Source of the DNA: JAWLCG01 sp041687295
GTDB taxonomy: Bacteria > Planctomycetota > Phycisphaerae > SM23-33 > FEN-1343
Direction of reading: 5' to 3'
NCBI GenBank assembly: GCA_041687295.1
Contig: JAWLCG010000057.1
Coordinates: 1-18,140 of the forward strand
Length of the DNA stretch: 18,140 bases
Shown: positions 7,931 to 14,799 of the stretch, piece by piece
Layout of the letters: each line of letters begins with the position of its first letter
Numbering within the stretch: the stretch's first letter is position 1
Program-made: the position numbers and the translations under genes
The notes under the pieces: generated by a model
The model's input: the letters and a program-made list of their open reading frames with translations, nothing else
Databases searched by the model: none
What the model was told of the DNA's origin: nothing

Positions 7931-7971
7931 GCCGCATCGCAACGAAGGTCCCGCACGCGATGCGGCTCTAC
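7931..7971 (-). repeat. REP-like hairpin whose GTAG contains the tspO stop codon
   Basis: Read on the minus strand: GTAG (7971-7968), one base, then a perfect 10-bp stem GCCGCATCGC/GCGATGCGGC with a 16-base loop. The TAG of the GTAG is the stop codon of the tspO-like gene. The stem could also end tspO transcription, but no T-run follows. Confidence 0.65.
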
Positions 7972-8456
7972 AGGGGCCGATTGAGCTGCCAGATGGCCGC
8001 GTTGAGCACGCCGGCGAAGCTCACCCACCCCAGGTAGGGCAGCAGCAGGACGCCTGTCCAGGTGCGGACGCGGAAGAAGGCCACCGTCGTGCCCAGCAGC
8101 ACGACCCACAGGACGATCAGCTCGACCAGGGCCCAGAATGGCGCGTGCAGGCCGAAGAAGATGCCCGTCCAGGCCGCGTTGAGCACCAGTTGGGCGAAGA
8201 ACAGCCCCAGCGCCCCGCCGACGTGCCGATGCCCCCGCTGGCGCCACACGCCCCAGGCCGCCACGCCCATCAGGACGTACAGCACCGTCCACACCGGCCC
8301 GAAGAGCCACCCCGGCGGCGTGAAGGCGGGCTTGCGGAGCCCGGCGTACCACGCGTCGGGCATGGGCCCGCCCAGCAGGCTGCCCACCCCGCCGGCCGCC
8401 AGGCAGACCGCCACGAAACCTGCCAGTGCCAGGATGTCCCGTGTCCGTCGCGTCAT
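7968..8456 (-). CDS. tspO: TspO/MBR family membrane protein
   Basis: A 162-residue TspO (tryptophan-rich sensory protein) homologue, close to the family's normal length. Five hydrophobic segments are visible. Family signatures are KPAFTPPGWLFGPVWTVLY before and in TM2, QLVLNAAWTGIFFG in TM3-4, and LLPYLGWVSFAGVLNAAIW in TM5. The protein family binds porphyrins and related ligands in membranes; its role here is unknown. The ATG at 8456 has AAGGAG 8 bases upstream, which rejects a longer in-frame reading from 8513. The stop lies inside a REP-like hairpin. Copies of palindromic family A lie on both sides in the same orientation (7816-7904 and 8512-8590), so the gene sits between two directly repeated elements. 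Confidence 0.95.
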   Translation of the reverse strand: MTRRTRDILALAGFVAVCLAAGGVGSLLGGPMPDAWYAGLRKPAFTPPGWLFGPVWTVLYVLMGVAAWGVWRQRGHRHVGGALGLFFAQLVLNAAWTGIFFGLHAPFWALVELIVLWVVLLGTTVAFFRVRTWTGVLLLPYLGWVSFAGVLNAAIWQLNRPL

Positions 8457-8511
8457 GGCTCGCTCCTTTCGCCGATGCCCTCCCCATCCATTGTAGGCCT
8501 GCCCGGGCCGC

Positions 8512-8590
8512 ATGGAGTGCGGCGAAGAATTCGCCGCTTTGGCTCATTGGCGGACTCAGCCAAAGCGGCGACGCTGTCGCCGCACGCCAT
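8512..8590. repeat. REPIN-like palindrome, family A copy 2
   Basis: Left arm 8512-8544 is identical to that of copy 1. The right arm 8558-8590 is its inverted partner, and the 13-base centre has changed (CATTGGCGGACTC). The right-arm hairpin keeps GCGGCGA/TCGCCGC but has the loop CGCTG, and ACTCC has become ACGCC, breaking the GGAG foot on that side. The orientation is the same as copy 1. Confidence 0.82.
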
Positions 8591-8691
8591 ACGGCGAGCG
8601 TTTGCCTGGCCGCCAACCTGTCGGCTCGTGCAAATGGCCCGGCGGGGGGGTATGCTGGTCGGCGGTCGAGGACGGCCGAAAGGAGCGCACT

Positions 8692-9792
8692 GTGCGGATC
8701 GAACGGGTCGAGGCGTTTCACGTGGACTGGCAGCCGGGCCGGAGTGGGTGGGTTCGGCTGTGGACGGACGAGGGGCTGTCGGGCCTGGGCGAGGTCAGCC
8801 CGATGGGCCAGGGCTCGGCGGCGCTGGAGATCGTGCGGGGCTGCTTCACGCGGATGCTGGTGGGCGCCGACCCGCTGGACGCAGCCGTCATCCAGGAGCG
8901 GCTGTTTCAGGACCACATCAAGCTGGGCCCCGGCGGCGCCCTGGCGGCGGCGCTGGCGGCCATCGACATCGCCCTGTGGGACCTCAAGGGCAAGCAGCTG
9001 GGCCAGCCGATCTACCGCCTGCTGGGCGGGGCCTGGCGGACGGAGCTGCCCTTCTACGCCTCCATCGGCGGGGCCGGGCGGATGAGCGTCCAGCGGCTGT
9101 GCACCGTCGTCGAGGACTGGATGAACCTCCAGCCCGCCGCCGTCAAGATCCGCCTGGACGCCGACAAGACCACCCGCGACGCCGACCTCGCCGGCGACCT
9201 GGCCAAGGCCCGGGCCGTCCGCGAGCTGGTGGGCGAGGAGTTCCCGCTGGCCTTCGACGCCAACAACAACTACTCCGCCCACGGCGCCCTGCGCATGGGC
9301 CGAGAGCTCGAGGACCTGGGCTACGCCTGGTTCGAGGAGCCCGTGGCGTCGCTGGCCCTGGACGCCCTGGCCAAGGTCGCCGGCGGGTTGGACATCCCCG
9401 TCTCAGCCGGCGAGCAGACCTACACCCTGACCGACTTCAAGACGCTCATCGACGCCGGCGTCGCCATCCTTCAGCCGGACATCGTGAAGATGGGCGGCTT
9501 CACGGGCCTGGCCGATGTGGCCGCCCTGGCCCGGGCCTACGGCGTCGACGGCGTGCCCCACCAGACCCAGCCCACCGTCGGCCACGTGGCCAACCTGCAC
9601 TTCCTGGCCGCGTTGGCCCACGCGCACCACCCGGCCGAGTACAACGACAAATCGGGACGCCAGAACGTCGTCCTCACCCGCCCCGTCCACCCGGTGGCCG
9701 GCTACTTCGCCCTCTCCGACGCCCCGGGCCTGGGCCTGGAAATGGTCGAGAGCGAACTGCAGCGCCGCCAGCGCCCCTGGCGGCCGGAGTAG
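8692..9792 (+). CDS. Mandelate racemase/muconate lactonizing enzyme family protein (enolase superfamily)
   Basis: A 366-residue enzyme of the enolase superfamily, mandelate racemase (MR) side, probably acting on a sugar acid or related carboxylate. The order is a capping domain (1-120) and a beta/alpha barrel. Metal ligands are Asp189 in FDANNNY, Glu215 in WFEEP and Glu241 in SAGEQ. His290 in VPHQTQPTVGH is where MR-type enzymes carry the catalytic His. On the second barrel strand the motif is VKIRLD, so Lys152 is kept but the second basic residue is Arg154 instead of Lys. That leaves the reaction open: dehydratase, epimerase or racemase. It begins at GTG with AAGGAG upstream; the open frame runs back into repeat A, but that part is not coding. 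It stands alone, with no sugar-acid kinase or aldolase nearby. Confidence 0.92.
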   Translation: MRIERVEAFHVDWQPGRSGWVRLWTDEGLSGLGEVSPMGQGSAALEIVRGCFTRMLVGADPLDAAVIQERLFQDHIKLGPGGALAAALAAIDIALWDLKGKQLGQPIYRLLGGAWRTELPFYASIGGAGRMSVQRLCTVVEDWMNLQPAAVKIRLDADKTTRDADLAGDLAKARAVRELVGEEFPLAFDANNNYSAHGALRMGRELEDLGYAWFEEPVASLALDALAKVAGGLDIPVSAGEQTYTLTDFKTLIDAGVAILQPDIVKMGGFTGLADVAALARAYGVDGVPHQTQPTVGHVANLHFLAALAHAHHPAEYNDKSGRQNVVLTRPVHPVAGYFALSDAPGLGLEMVESELQRRQRPWRPE

Positions 9793-9844
9793 GCGTTTTG
9801 GGCCCGGGCGCCACTTTGCCTATGGATTTATGGCGAGAATTCTG

Positions 9845-9850
9845 GATAAT
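9845..9850 (+). promoter_or_regulatory. Possible -10 element upstream of the response regulator
   Basis: GATAAT at 9845-9850 lies in the only AT-rich patch of the 119-base gap before the regulator gene, 61 bases before its ATG. TTGCCT at 9816-9821 is too far away (23-base spacer) to be a standard -35, so the call is weak. Confidence 0.25.
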
Positions 9851-9911
9851 AGCGTAGTCATCGAGGGTAGTCCTCTGGCCGACCCGTCCGGTTGATCTGG
9901 GTGAGAGCATC

Positions 9912-10586
9912 ATGACTTCACTGCAGCAGGAGAGCACGAGGAAGCGCGCGAAGGTCCTCCTTGTCGACGACCATCAGATCGTCCGCCAGGGCCTGTCGCT
10001 GCTGATGGATCAGACCACCGACCTGCAGGCCGTCGGCGAGGCCGACAACGCCACCGACGCCCTCAAGGCCATTGGCGAGCTCAAGCCCGACATCGTCATC
10101 GTCGACATCTCCCTGCGCGAGTCCAGCGGCCTGGAGCTGATCAAGGACGTCAAGATCCGCTTCCCCGACCTCTACGTGCTGGTGCTGTCGATGCACGACG
10201 AGACCTTCTACGCCGAGCGGGTCCTGCGGGCGGGCGCCCGCGGCTACGTCACCAAGGACGACGCCAGCGAGAAGGTCCTGACGGCCATCCGCACGGTGCT
10301 TAACGGCAACATCTACGTCAGCGAGCCGATGGCCGCCCGGATGCTCTCGAAGTTCGTCGACGGTGGCCGCGACGGTGGCACGGGCGTCGACCGCCTCAGC
10401 GACCGCGAGCTGCAGGTCTTCGAGATGCTCGGCCAGGGCGTGGGCACCAGCGACATCGCCGACAAGCTCCACCTCAGCGTCAAGACGATCGACTCGCACC
10501 GCGAGAACATCAAGCGCAAGCTCAAACTCGACAGCGCCGCCGAACTGCTCCAGCACGCCATCCAGTGGGTCCAGTCCGGCCGATAG
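9912..10586 (+). CDS. NarL/FixJ-family two-component response regulator
   Basis: A 224-residue DNA-binding response regulator. The receiver domain (about 13-132) has the acidic pair Asp19/Asp20, phospho-acceptor Asp65 in VIVDISLRESSGLELI, Ser93 and Lys115 in GYVTKDDAS. A short linker (DGGRDGGTGVD) leads to a LuxR-type helix-turn-helix at about 162-216: LSDRELQVFEMLGQG, then IADKLHLSVKTIDSHRENIKRKL. All residues needed for phosphorylation are present. No histidine kinase lies next to it, so it is an orphan here and its partner and target genes are unknown. The first 12 residues are a short polar extension. A modest GAGAG ribosome site precedes the ATG. Confidence 0.95.
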   Translation: MTSLQQESTRKRAKVLLVDDHQIVRQGLSLLMDQTTDLQAVGEADNATDALKAIGELKPDIVIVDISLRESSGLELIKDVKIRFPDLYVLVLSMHDETFYAERVLRAGARGYVTKDDASEKVLTAIRTVLNGNIYVSEPMAARMLSKFVDGGRDGGTGVDRLSDRELQVFEMLGQGVGTSDIADKLHLSVKTIDSHRENIKRKLKLDSAAELLQHAIQWVQSGR

Positions 10587-10625
10587 GGCGGGCGCGCCAA
10601 GTATCCGCCCCCGGTGCCGTGGCTC

Positions 10626-10980
10626 CGACCCAAGCCCACGGATTGCTATCCGTGGGCATCGGGCCGGGCCGTCCCCTGCGTGGCCCAGTCCACCCGCACG
10701 TCTGATCAGCAGGCGATCCAGACCGTCATGCCAGCGCATGTGCGGGTCCACAGCTCTGGGTGCCCCGGGCAAGCCGCAGGCTCGACCGGCCGGGGCGGGA
10801 TCGGGCCGCCTGAATCAACCGCCTCCGCCCTCGACCGGGCGAGCGGTGCTGACGCCCCGCTTGCCCGGGGCACCCACCCGCACGTTCGGAAGGCAAGCGG
10901 TCTGGACCGTTTGCTCGCCGGGCCACGCCAGCGACGGCCCGGCCCGATGCCCACGGAAGGCTATCCGTGGGCTTGGGTCG
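10626..10980. repeat. Compound palindrome (hairpin-armed outer repeat around a family D hairpin)
   Basis: Outer arms 10626-10686 and 10920-10980 are 61-base inverted copies with 6 mismatches. Each arm contains the hairpin CCCACGGA..TCCGTGGG (10635-10656 and 10950-10971); half the mismatches fall in its loop. Inside lies a copy of repeat family D, with inverted TGGGTGCCCCGGGCAAG at 10757-10773 and its partner at 10860-10876. Further weaker pairing (TCCAGACCG, TGCGGGT) joins the two layers, so nearly the whole 355 bases could fold on itself. Confidence 0.82.
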
Positions 10981-11294
10981 AGTGCAACTTACGGACCCGC
11001 AGACGCAATCGGCAGGGGGGGCAGCCCCGCCGCTGCCCAATCCCCGCCGCACTGGCTCCTGTCCCCGGTTTGAAACGCCTGTAAGGGCCCAGATCCCGTT
11101 TTTGCAGATGCTTGCATCTATTAATCTCGCCGTCTTCAGGCGGGTCTGGGGGATTCCCCTATCGGCGGATCGGGCGGGTTCGCAGGGCAGAAGCAGCGTG
11201 CGCCCCGATTGCGGGTCCGCGGGTTCCGTGGTCTGATGGGTGTAGGCCTTGGGGCATGGCTCGGTCGATCGAGGGACGGCCGAGCGGCCCCGGG

Positions 11295-11626
11295 GCGGCC
11301 GCGGCACCGGCCGCGACGCTGGATCCCGCACAGGCGACGGTCACGGACGGCCACGCGGGGGCGAGCCCCGCCCGACACATCCGCCTCGCCGCAGGGACGC
11401 GATACTCGCCCGGTTTTCCGGGCGTTCAGGGATAACGCAGGCGCGCCGGGGGGCAGAACGCATGCAGGCCTCCGGGCCGGGAAGCCGCGGACCAGGACGG
11501 TGGGAGGGCCGTCCTGGACCGGGCCCCGCCGTTGGCCCGCCATGTCGTGGTGTCCCGGCCATCACCGGATGGGTCGGCCAAAACCAGTAGAGATCGCCCC
11601 GGCGGCCCGGTCTGCGCCGACCGGGC
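11295..11626. other. Hairpin-dense non-coding stretch, candidate structured RNA
   Basis: Five perfect short stems follow each other: GCGGCCG/CGGCCGC (11295-11314), GCGGGG/CCCCGC (11355-11371), CGCCCGG/CCGGGCG with a TTTT loop (11406-11423), CCAGGACGG/CCGTCCTGG (11492-11517) and GCCCGGTC/GACCGGGC (11605-11626). They do not match the repeats elsewhere in the window. The stretch ends 47 bases before a start codon, so a leader RNA is possible, as is an independent RNA. No known RNA family was recognised. Confidence 0.4.
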
Positions 11627-11673
11627 GCCCGACGAACAGCCCGGGCCCCAGGCCCTCGCACAGGAGACTCGCC

Positions 11674-12321
11674 ATGACGCTCGCCACCACGCTGCACCCC
11701 GTCGTCGAGAGGACCCGCCTGCGGTTCCCCGAGCTGGCCCGCGAGGGCTGGGTCTACCTCACCAACACCTTCTGGTCGGCCCAGGGCGGTCGGCCCAGCG
11801 AGGTCGAGCTCTACGCCCGTCACGGCCAGCCCTTCGCGCCGCAGGCGGTCTGCATTCGGCCTGACCTGCCGGGCTTTGGCTTGGCTGAGCTGGCCCACGT
11901 GGTGCTTCCCGGCGTGGCGCCCGTGTTCGTCCGTACCGGACGCCAGGACCTCCGCCAGGCCCTGCAGGCCGACTTTGCCACCGACGCCTGGCGCCAGACC
12001 ACCGACACCTACCGCGACTACTTCGCCGCCGTCACCGCCCAGCGCTACGCCGACCTGGCCGAGCAGGGCTGGCTGTGGGTGCTCGACCTGCGCCTCTGCC
12101 CGGGCCAGGCCCAGCCCGACCCCGACGAGGCGGGCCGGGTCCTCCGCCACTGCCTGGGCCTGGACTACCTCCAGCCCGCCGACGCCTGCCTCCGCGGCGA
12201 CCTGGCCCGGCCCGCCTGGCAGTCCAGCGGCGGCAGCCTGTGCGTGCCCGTCTTCGTCCAGCCGGCCCAGCCCGTCCAGACCCTCCGCGCCGCCCAGGCC
12301 GCCTGCCTCTGCATGAGCTGA
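11674..12321 (+). CDS. Hypothetical protein, 215 residues
   Basis: I do not recognise this protein. It begins at an ATG with AGGAGA 7 bases upstream (MTLATTLHPVVERTRL). The composition is that of a soluble globular protein, without signal peptide or membrane segment. Aromatic residues are spread through it: WVYLTNTFW, DTYRDYFAAV, GWLWVLDLRL. The C-terminal part has several cysteines (LRHCLGL, DACLRG, SLCVP, ACLCMS), ending in a Cys-Leu-Cys near the terminus that could bind a metal. It is 53 bases upstream of dinB on the same strand and may share its transcript. The longer frame running upstream through the hairpin region lacks coding character. Confidence 0.82.
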   Translation: MTLATTLHPVVERTRLRFPELAREGWVYLTNTFWSAQGGRPSEVELYARHGQPFAPQAVCIRPDLPGFGLAELAHVVLPGVAPVFVRTGRQDLRQALQADFATDAWRQTTDTYRDYFAAVTAQRYADLAEQGWLWVLDLRLCPGQAQPDPDEAGRVLRHCLGLDYLQPADACLRGDLARPAWQSSGGSLCVPVFVQPAQPVQTLRAAQAACLCMS

Positions 12322-12374
12322 ACCCGGCTTGTTTTTCGCCGCAGGTACCCGGCTGGGGCGGTACACTGGGGGGT

Positions 12375-13562
12375 ATGGACCGGCGGATCCTGCATGTCGA
12401 CATGGACGAGTTTTTCGCAGCCGTCGAAAAGCTCGACCGCCCCGAGCTGCGGGGCAAGCCGCTGCTGATCGGCGGTGACCCCAAGGCCCGGGGCGTGGTC
12501 AGCACGGCCAGCTACGAGGCCCGGCGTTTCGGCTGTCACTCGGCGATGCCGATGGCGACGGCGGTGAGGCTCTGCCCGCAGGCGATCGTGCTGCCGGTGC
12601 GGGGGCGGCGCTACCGCGAGTTGAGCGAGGCGGTCTTCGCCATCTTCGAGCGGTTCACCCCGCTGATCGAGCCGCTGAGTATCGACGAGGCGTTTCTGGA
12701 CGTCACCGGCTCGCGGAGGCTGCTGGGCCCGGCCGAGGGGATCGCCGCGACCATCAAGGCCGCCATCCGCGACGAGCTGGGCCTGACGGCCAGCGTGGGC
12801 GTCGCGTTCAACAAGTTCCTGGCCAAGCTCGCCAGCGATCTGGACAAGCCCGACGGCCTGGTGGTGGTGACGGCGGAGAACGTCCGGGCGATCCTCGACC
12901 CGCTGCCGATCGAGCGGCTCTGGGGGGTGGGCCCGGCCAGCGCGAAGCAGTTCGAACGGCTGGGCATCGCCACCTTCGGCCAACTGCGGCAGGCGGACGG
13001 GGCCTGGCTGCGGAGCGTCCTGGGCGACTCGGCCGAGCACTACCAGCGGCTGGCGCGGGGGCAGGACGATCGGCCCGTCACGCCCGACAGCCAGGCCAAG
13101 AGTCTCGGCCAGGAAGAGACCTTCGCCCGCGATATCGGCGAGGTGGACACCTTGCGCTGGGTCCTGCTGGGCCAGGTCGAGCACGTGGCCCGCCGGCTGC
13201 GGCGGCACGGCCTGCGGGCGCGGACGGTGACGCTCAAGCTCCGCGACGGGACGTTCGTCACGCGGACCCGCTCGGCGACACTGGAGGCGCCCACCGACGT
13301 CACCGACGAGCTGTGGCGACAGGCCGAGGGGCTGCTGATGGCCTGGGCCCGGCGCGAGCGGTGCGCCCTGAGGCTGCTGGGCTTCACGGCCTCGGGCCTG
13401 TCGGCCGGCGGGGGGCAGATGATGCTGTTCGAGGACCCCCAACGGCCCCGGCTGCGACGGCTCGACGCCGCGCTCGACCGCATCGCCCAGCGCTTCGGCG
13501 AGGGCGCAGTGCGACGGGGCCCCGGGCCGCGAAGACCCGAAACCCCGTCGCCGGAGCCATGA
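12375..13562 (+). CDS. dinB: DNA polymerase IV (Y-family translesion polymerase)
   Basis: A complete Y-family DNA polymerase of 395 residues. The first catalytic motif is LHVDMDEFFAAVE, with Asp9 and steric gate Phe14. The second is LSIDEAFLD with Asp104 and Glu105. The thumb helix-hairpin-helix LWGVGPASAKQFERLG is at about 182-197, followed by the little-finger domain (SLGQEETFARDI onward). A beta-clamp binding motif, QMMLF, is at 348-352. It is followed by a further 43 residues, so it is not at the very end. The tail GPGPRRPETPSPEP looks disordered. The role is replication past damaged bases. No imuA, dnaE2 or lexA is nearby and no SOS box was recognised in the 53-base gap upstream. Confidence 0.96.
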   Translation: MDRRILHVDMDEFFAAVEKLDRPELRGKPLLIGGDPKARGVVSTASYEARRFGCHSAMPMATAVRLCPQAIVLPVRGRRYRELSEAVFAIFERFTPLIEPLSIDEAFLDVTGSRRLLGPAEGIAATIKAAIRDELGLTASVGVAFNKFLAKLASDLDKPDGLVVVTAENVRAILDPLPIERLWGVGPASAKQFERLGIATFGQLRQADGAWLRSVLGDSAEHYQRLARGQDDRPVTPDSQAKSLGQEETFARDIGEVDTLRWVLLGQVEHVARRLRRHGLRARTVTLKLRDGTFVTRTRSATLEAPTDVTDELWRQAEGLLMAWARRERCALRLLGFTASGLSAGGGQMMLFEDPQRPRLRRLDAALDRIAQRFGEGAVRRGPGPRRPETPSPEP

Positions 13563-13686
13563 AGCCCTGATCCTCCGCGGCAGTAGCCACGGCTGAGCAG
13601 GGCTCCCGGCCCGCTCCCCGCCCGATCATTCCATCGGGTCCTGGTTGTGGCGCTCCGTGGCGATCAGGCCACGACAGGCCGACTCA

Positions 13687-14373
13687 CTACTGGCTCTGCG
13701 GAGGCGGCAACGGCTGCAGCTCGGTGCCCTGGGACTGGTCCTGCTGAGGCTGGGGCAGGGGCTGAAGCTGGCCCTGGGGCTGCTGGCCCTGGCCCTGGGC
13801 GAAGCGGGTCCGGGCCTCCTGCAGCGACTGCCGCATCTGGGCCAGATCCGCCTGACGATCCTGGTGGAACTGCTGCCAGTCGTCCACGCCCTCATCGCGG
13901 GCGGTCTGGAGTTCCTGGCGGAACTGCTCGAGGTGCTCGTCCCATTCCTGGCGCCACTGGTCGTAGGCCTCCTGCTGGTTGGCCTGGGAGGCCTGCTGGC
14001 GGAGCTGGTCGGCCTGCTGCGTCAGCGGCTGGATCTGCCGCTCGAACTGCTGCAGCTGGCCCTGCTGTTGCTGATTCAGCTGGGTCCGCTCGCGCTGGAA
14101 GCCCTCGCGGGCGCCCTCGGCGGCGCCTTCCATGCCCCGGCCGACGTCCCGGCCGAACTCGCCGACTTCGCCCGCGCCGCGCTCGACGCCTTCGCCGATG
14201 TCGCGGCCGACATCACCGACGTCCTCGCCGAACTCCTCGGCCTCGGGCTCCACGTCGCCGTAGACCCCGGGGCTCTCTGGCTCGGTCTGGCCGACGTCGG
14301 CCTCTTCCTCGCAGCCGACCAGCAGGCCGGTCAGCGCCAGGGCCAGTACGCTCATCCACATCATCGTTTTCAC
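13687..14373 (-). CDS. Gln-rich coiled-coil lipoprotein, function unknown
   Basis: A 228-residue predicted lipoprotein: MKTMMWMSVLALALTGLLVGC ends in a lipobox with Cys21. After it comes an acidic stretch (EEEADVGQTEPESP) and a Gly/Glu-rich amphipathic repeat with DVGRDIGEGVERG and DVGRGMEGAAEG. A long Gln-rich coiled coil follows (LNQQQQGQLQQFERQIQPLTQQ, then EWDEHLEQFRQELQTARDEG), and a Pro/Gln tail (LQPLPQPQQDQ) ends it. The start is a GTG with AGGAG 7 bases upstream. The mature protein probably lies in the envelope, anchored by lipid. The DUF1328 gene is 90 bases upstream on the same strand, so the two may form an envelope-stress pair. No family assignment is made. Confidence 0.85.
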   Translation of the reverse strand: MKTMMWMSVLALALTGLLVGCEEEADVGQTEPESPGVYGDVEPEAEEFGEDVGDVGRDIGEGVERGAGEVGEFGRDVGRGMEGAAEGAREGFQRERTQLNQQQQGQLQQFERQIQPLTQQADQLRQQASQANQQEAYDQWRQEWDEHLEQFRQELQTARDEGVDDWQQFHQDRQADLAQMRQSLQEARTRFAQGQGQQPQGQLQPLPQPQQDQSQGTELQPLPPPQSQ

Positions 14374-14463
14374 GGTACACTCCTTCTGCCTGAAACTCAG
14401 GGTGGCATCTATGTTCAGGGCGCCCGCCTGCGCAGACGCAAGCCGGCGCCGTACGTTTGGGGT

Positions 14464-14640
14464 CTAGTCCACGGCCGCTCCCACCCCGGCGACCACCAGC
14501 ACGATCAGGAGGATGGCGATCACCAGGAACAGGATGAATATCACTTTGGCCACACCGGCCGCCGCCTTGGCCACACCCGAAAAGCCCAGCGCACCGGCCA
14601 CCACGGCGATGACCAGCGCGATAATCGCGGCCCATAGCAT
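14464..14640 (-). CDS. DUF1328 (YtjA-like) small membrane protein
   Basis: A 58-residue peptide almost entirely of two hydrophobic segments: MLWAAIIALVIAVVAGALGF, a short GVAKAAAGVAKV link, then IFILFLVIAILLIVLVVAGV. This is the DUF1328 pattern, including LGFxGVAxxAAGxAKxxFxxFL. The function of the family is not established; members are often stress-linked small inner-membrane proteins. The ATG at 14640 is chosen over a longer in-frame start at 14667 because it gives the usual family N-terminus MLxWA and follows GGGGGAC. The lipoprotein gene lies 90 bases downstream on the same strand. Confidence 0.9.
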   Translation of the reverse strand: MLWAAIIALVIAVVAGALGFSGVAKAAAGVAKVIFILFLVIAILLIVLVVAGVGAAVD

Positions 14641-14799
14641 TGAGTTGTCCCCCGAATGCGGCGGCACCGGCCAGGGCGACCCGCCTCGTCGCCGATCCCG
14701 GATGGTTCGCCCCCCAGCGAACCTCCAATCCGAAATCGCGCGTCACTGAATTATTGCCCCGGCCACCCCGCCCGACAACCCGCCGGCCCGAATCGCCCC

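Larger units (their letters stand above)
10587..11673. other. 1.1-kb gene-free region
   Basis: No convincing gene is found on either strand; the open frames are Arg/Pro/Ala-rich and overlap each other. The first part is a 355-bp compound palindrome (10626-10980). From about 11092 to 11125 there is a short AT-rich patch with the small hairpin AGATGC-TT-GCATCT (11106-11119). From 11295 to 11626 come five strong separate hairpins. The last part leads into the ribosome site of the next gene. Confidence 0.7.

Noticed and set aside
7683..9085. Short frames reading MECGEEFAALAHW or similar
   Set aside because: They are translations of palindrome family A and run through the inverted repeat; they are not genes.
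11425..11440. CAGGGATAACGCAGG resembles a common cloning-vector stretch
   Set aside because: The match is short and imperfect and the flanks are unrelated; taken as chance.
11209..11673. N-terminal extension of the 215-residue protein
   Set aside because: The upstream frame is Arg/Pro/Gly-rich and passes through strong hairpins. A good ribosome site precedes the ATG at 11674.
11240..11673. RNase P RNA, tmRNA, cobalamin or other known riboswitch
   Set aside because: Looked for the conserved words (such as GAGGAAAGTCC, ACAGAAA and the B12 box) and found none.
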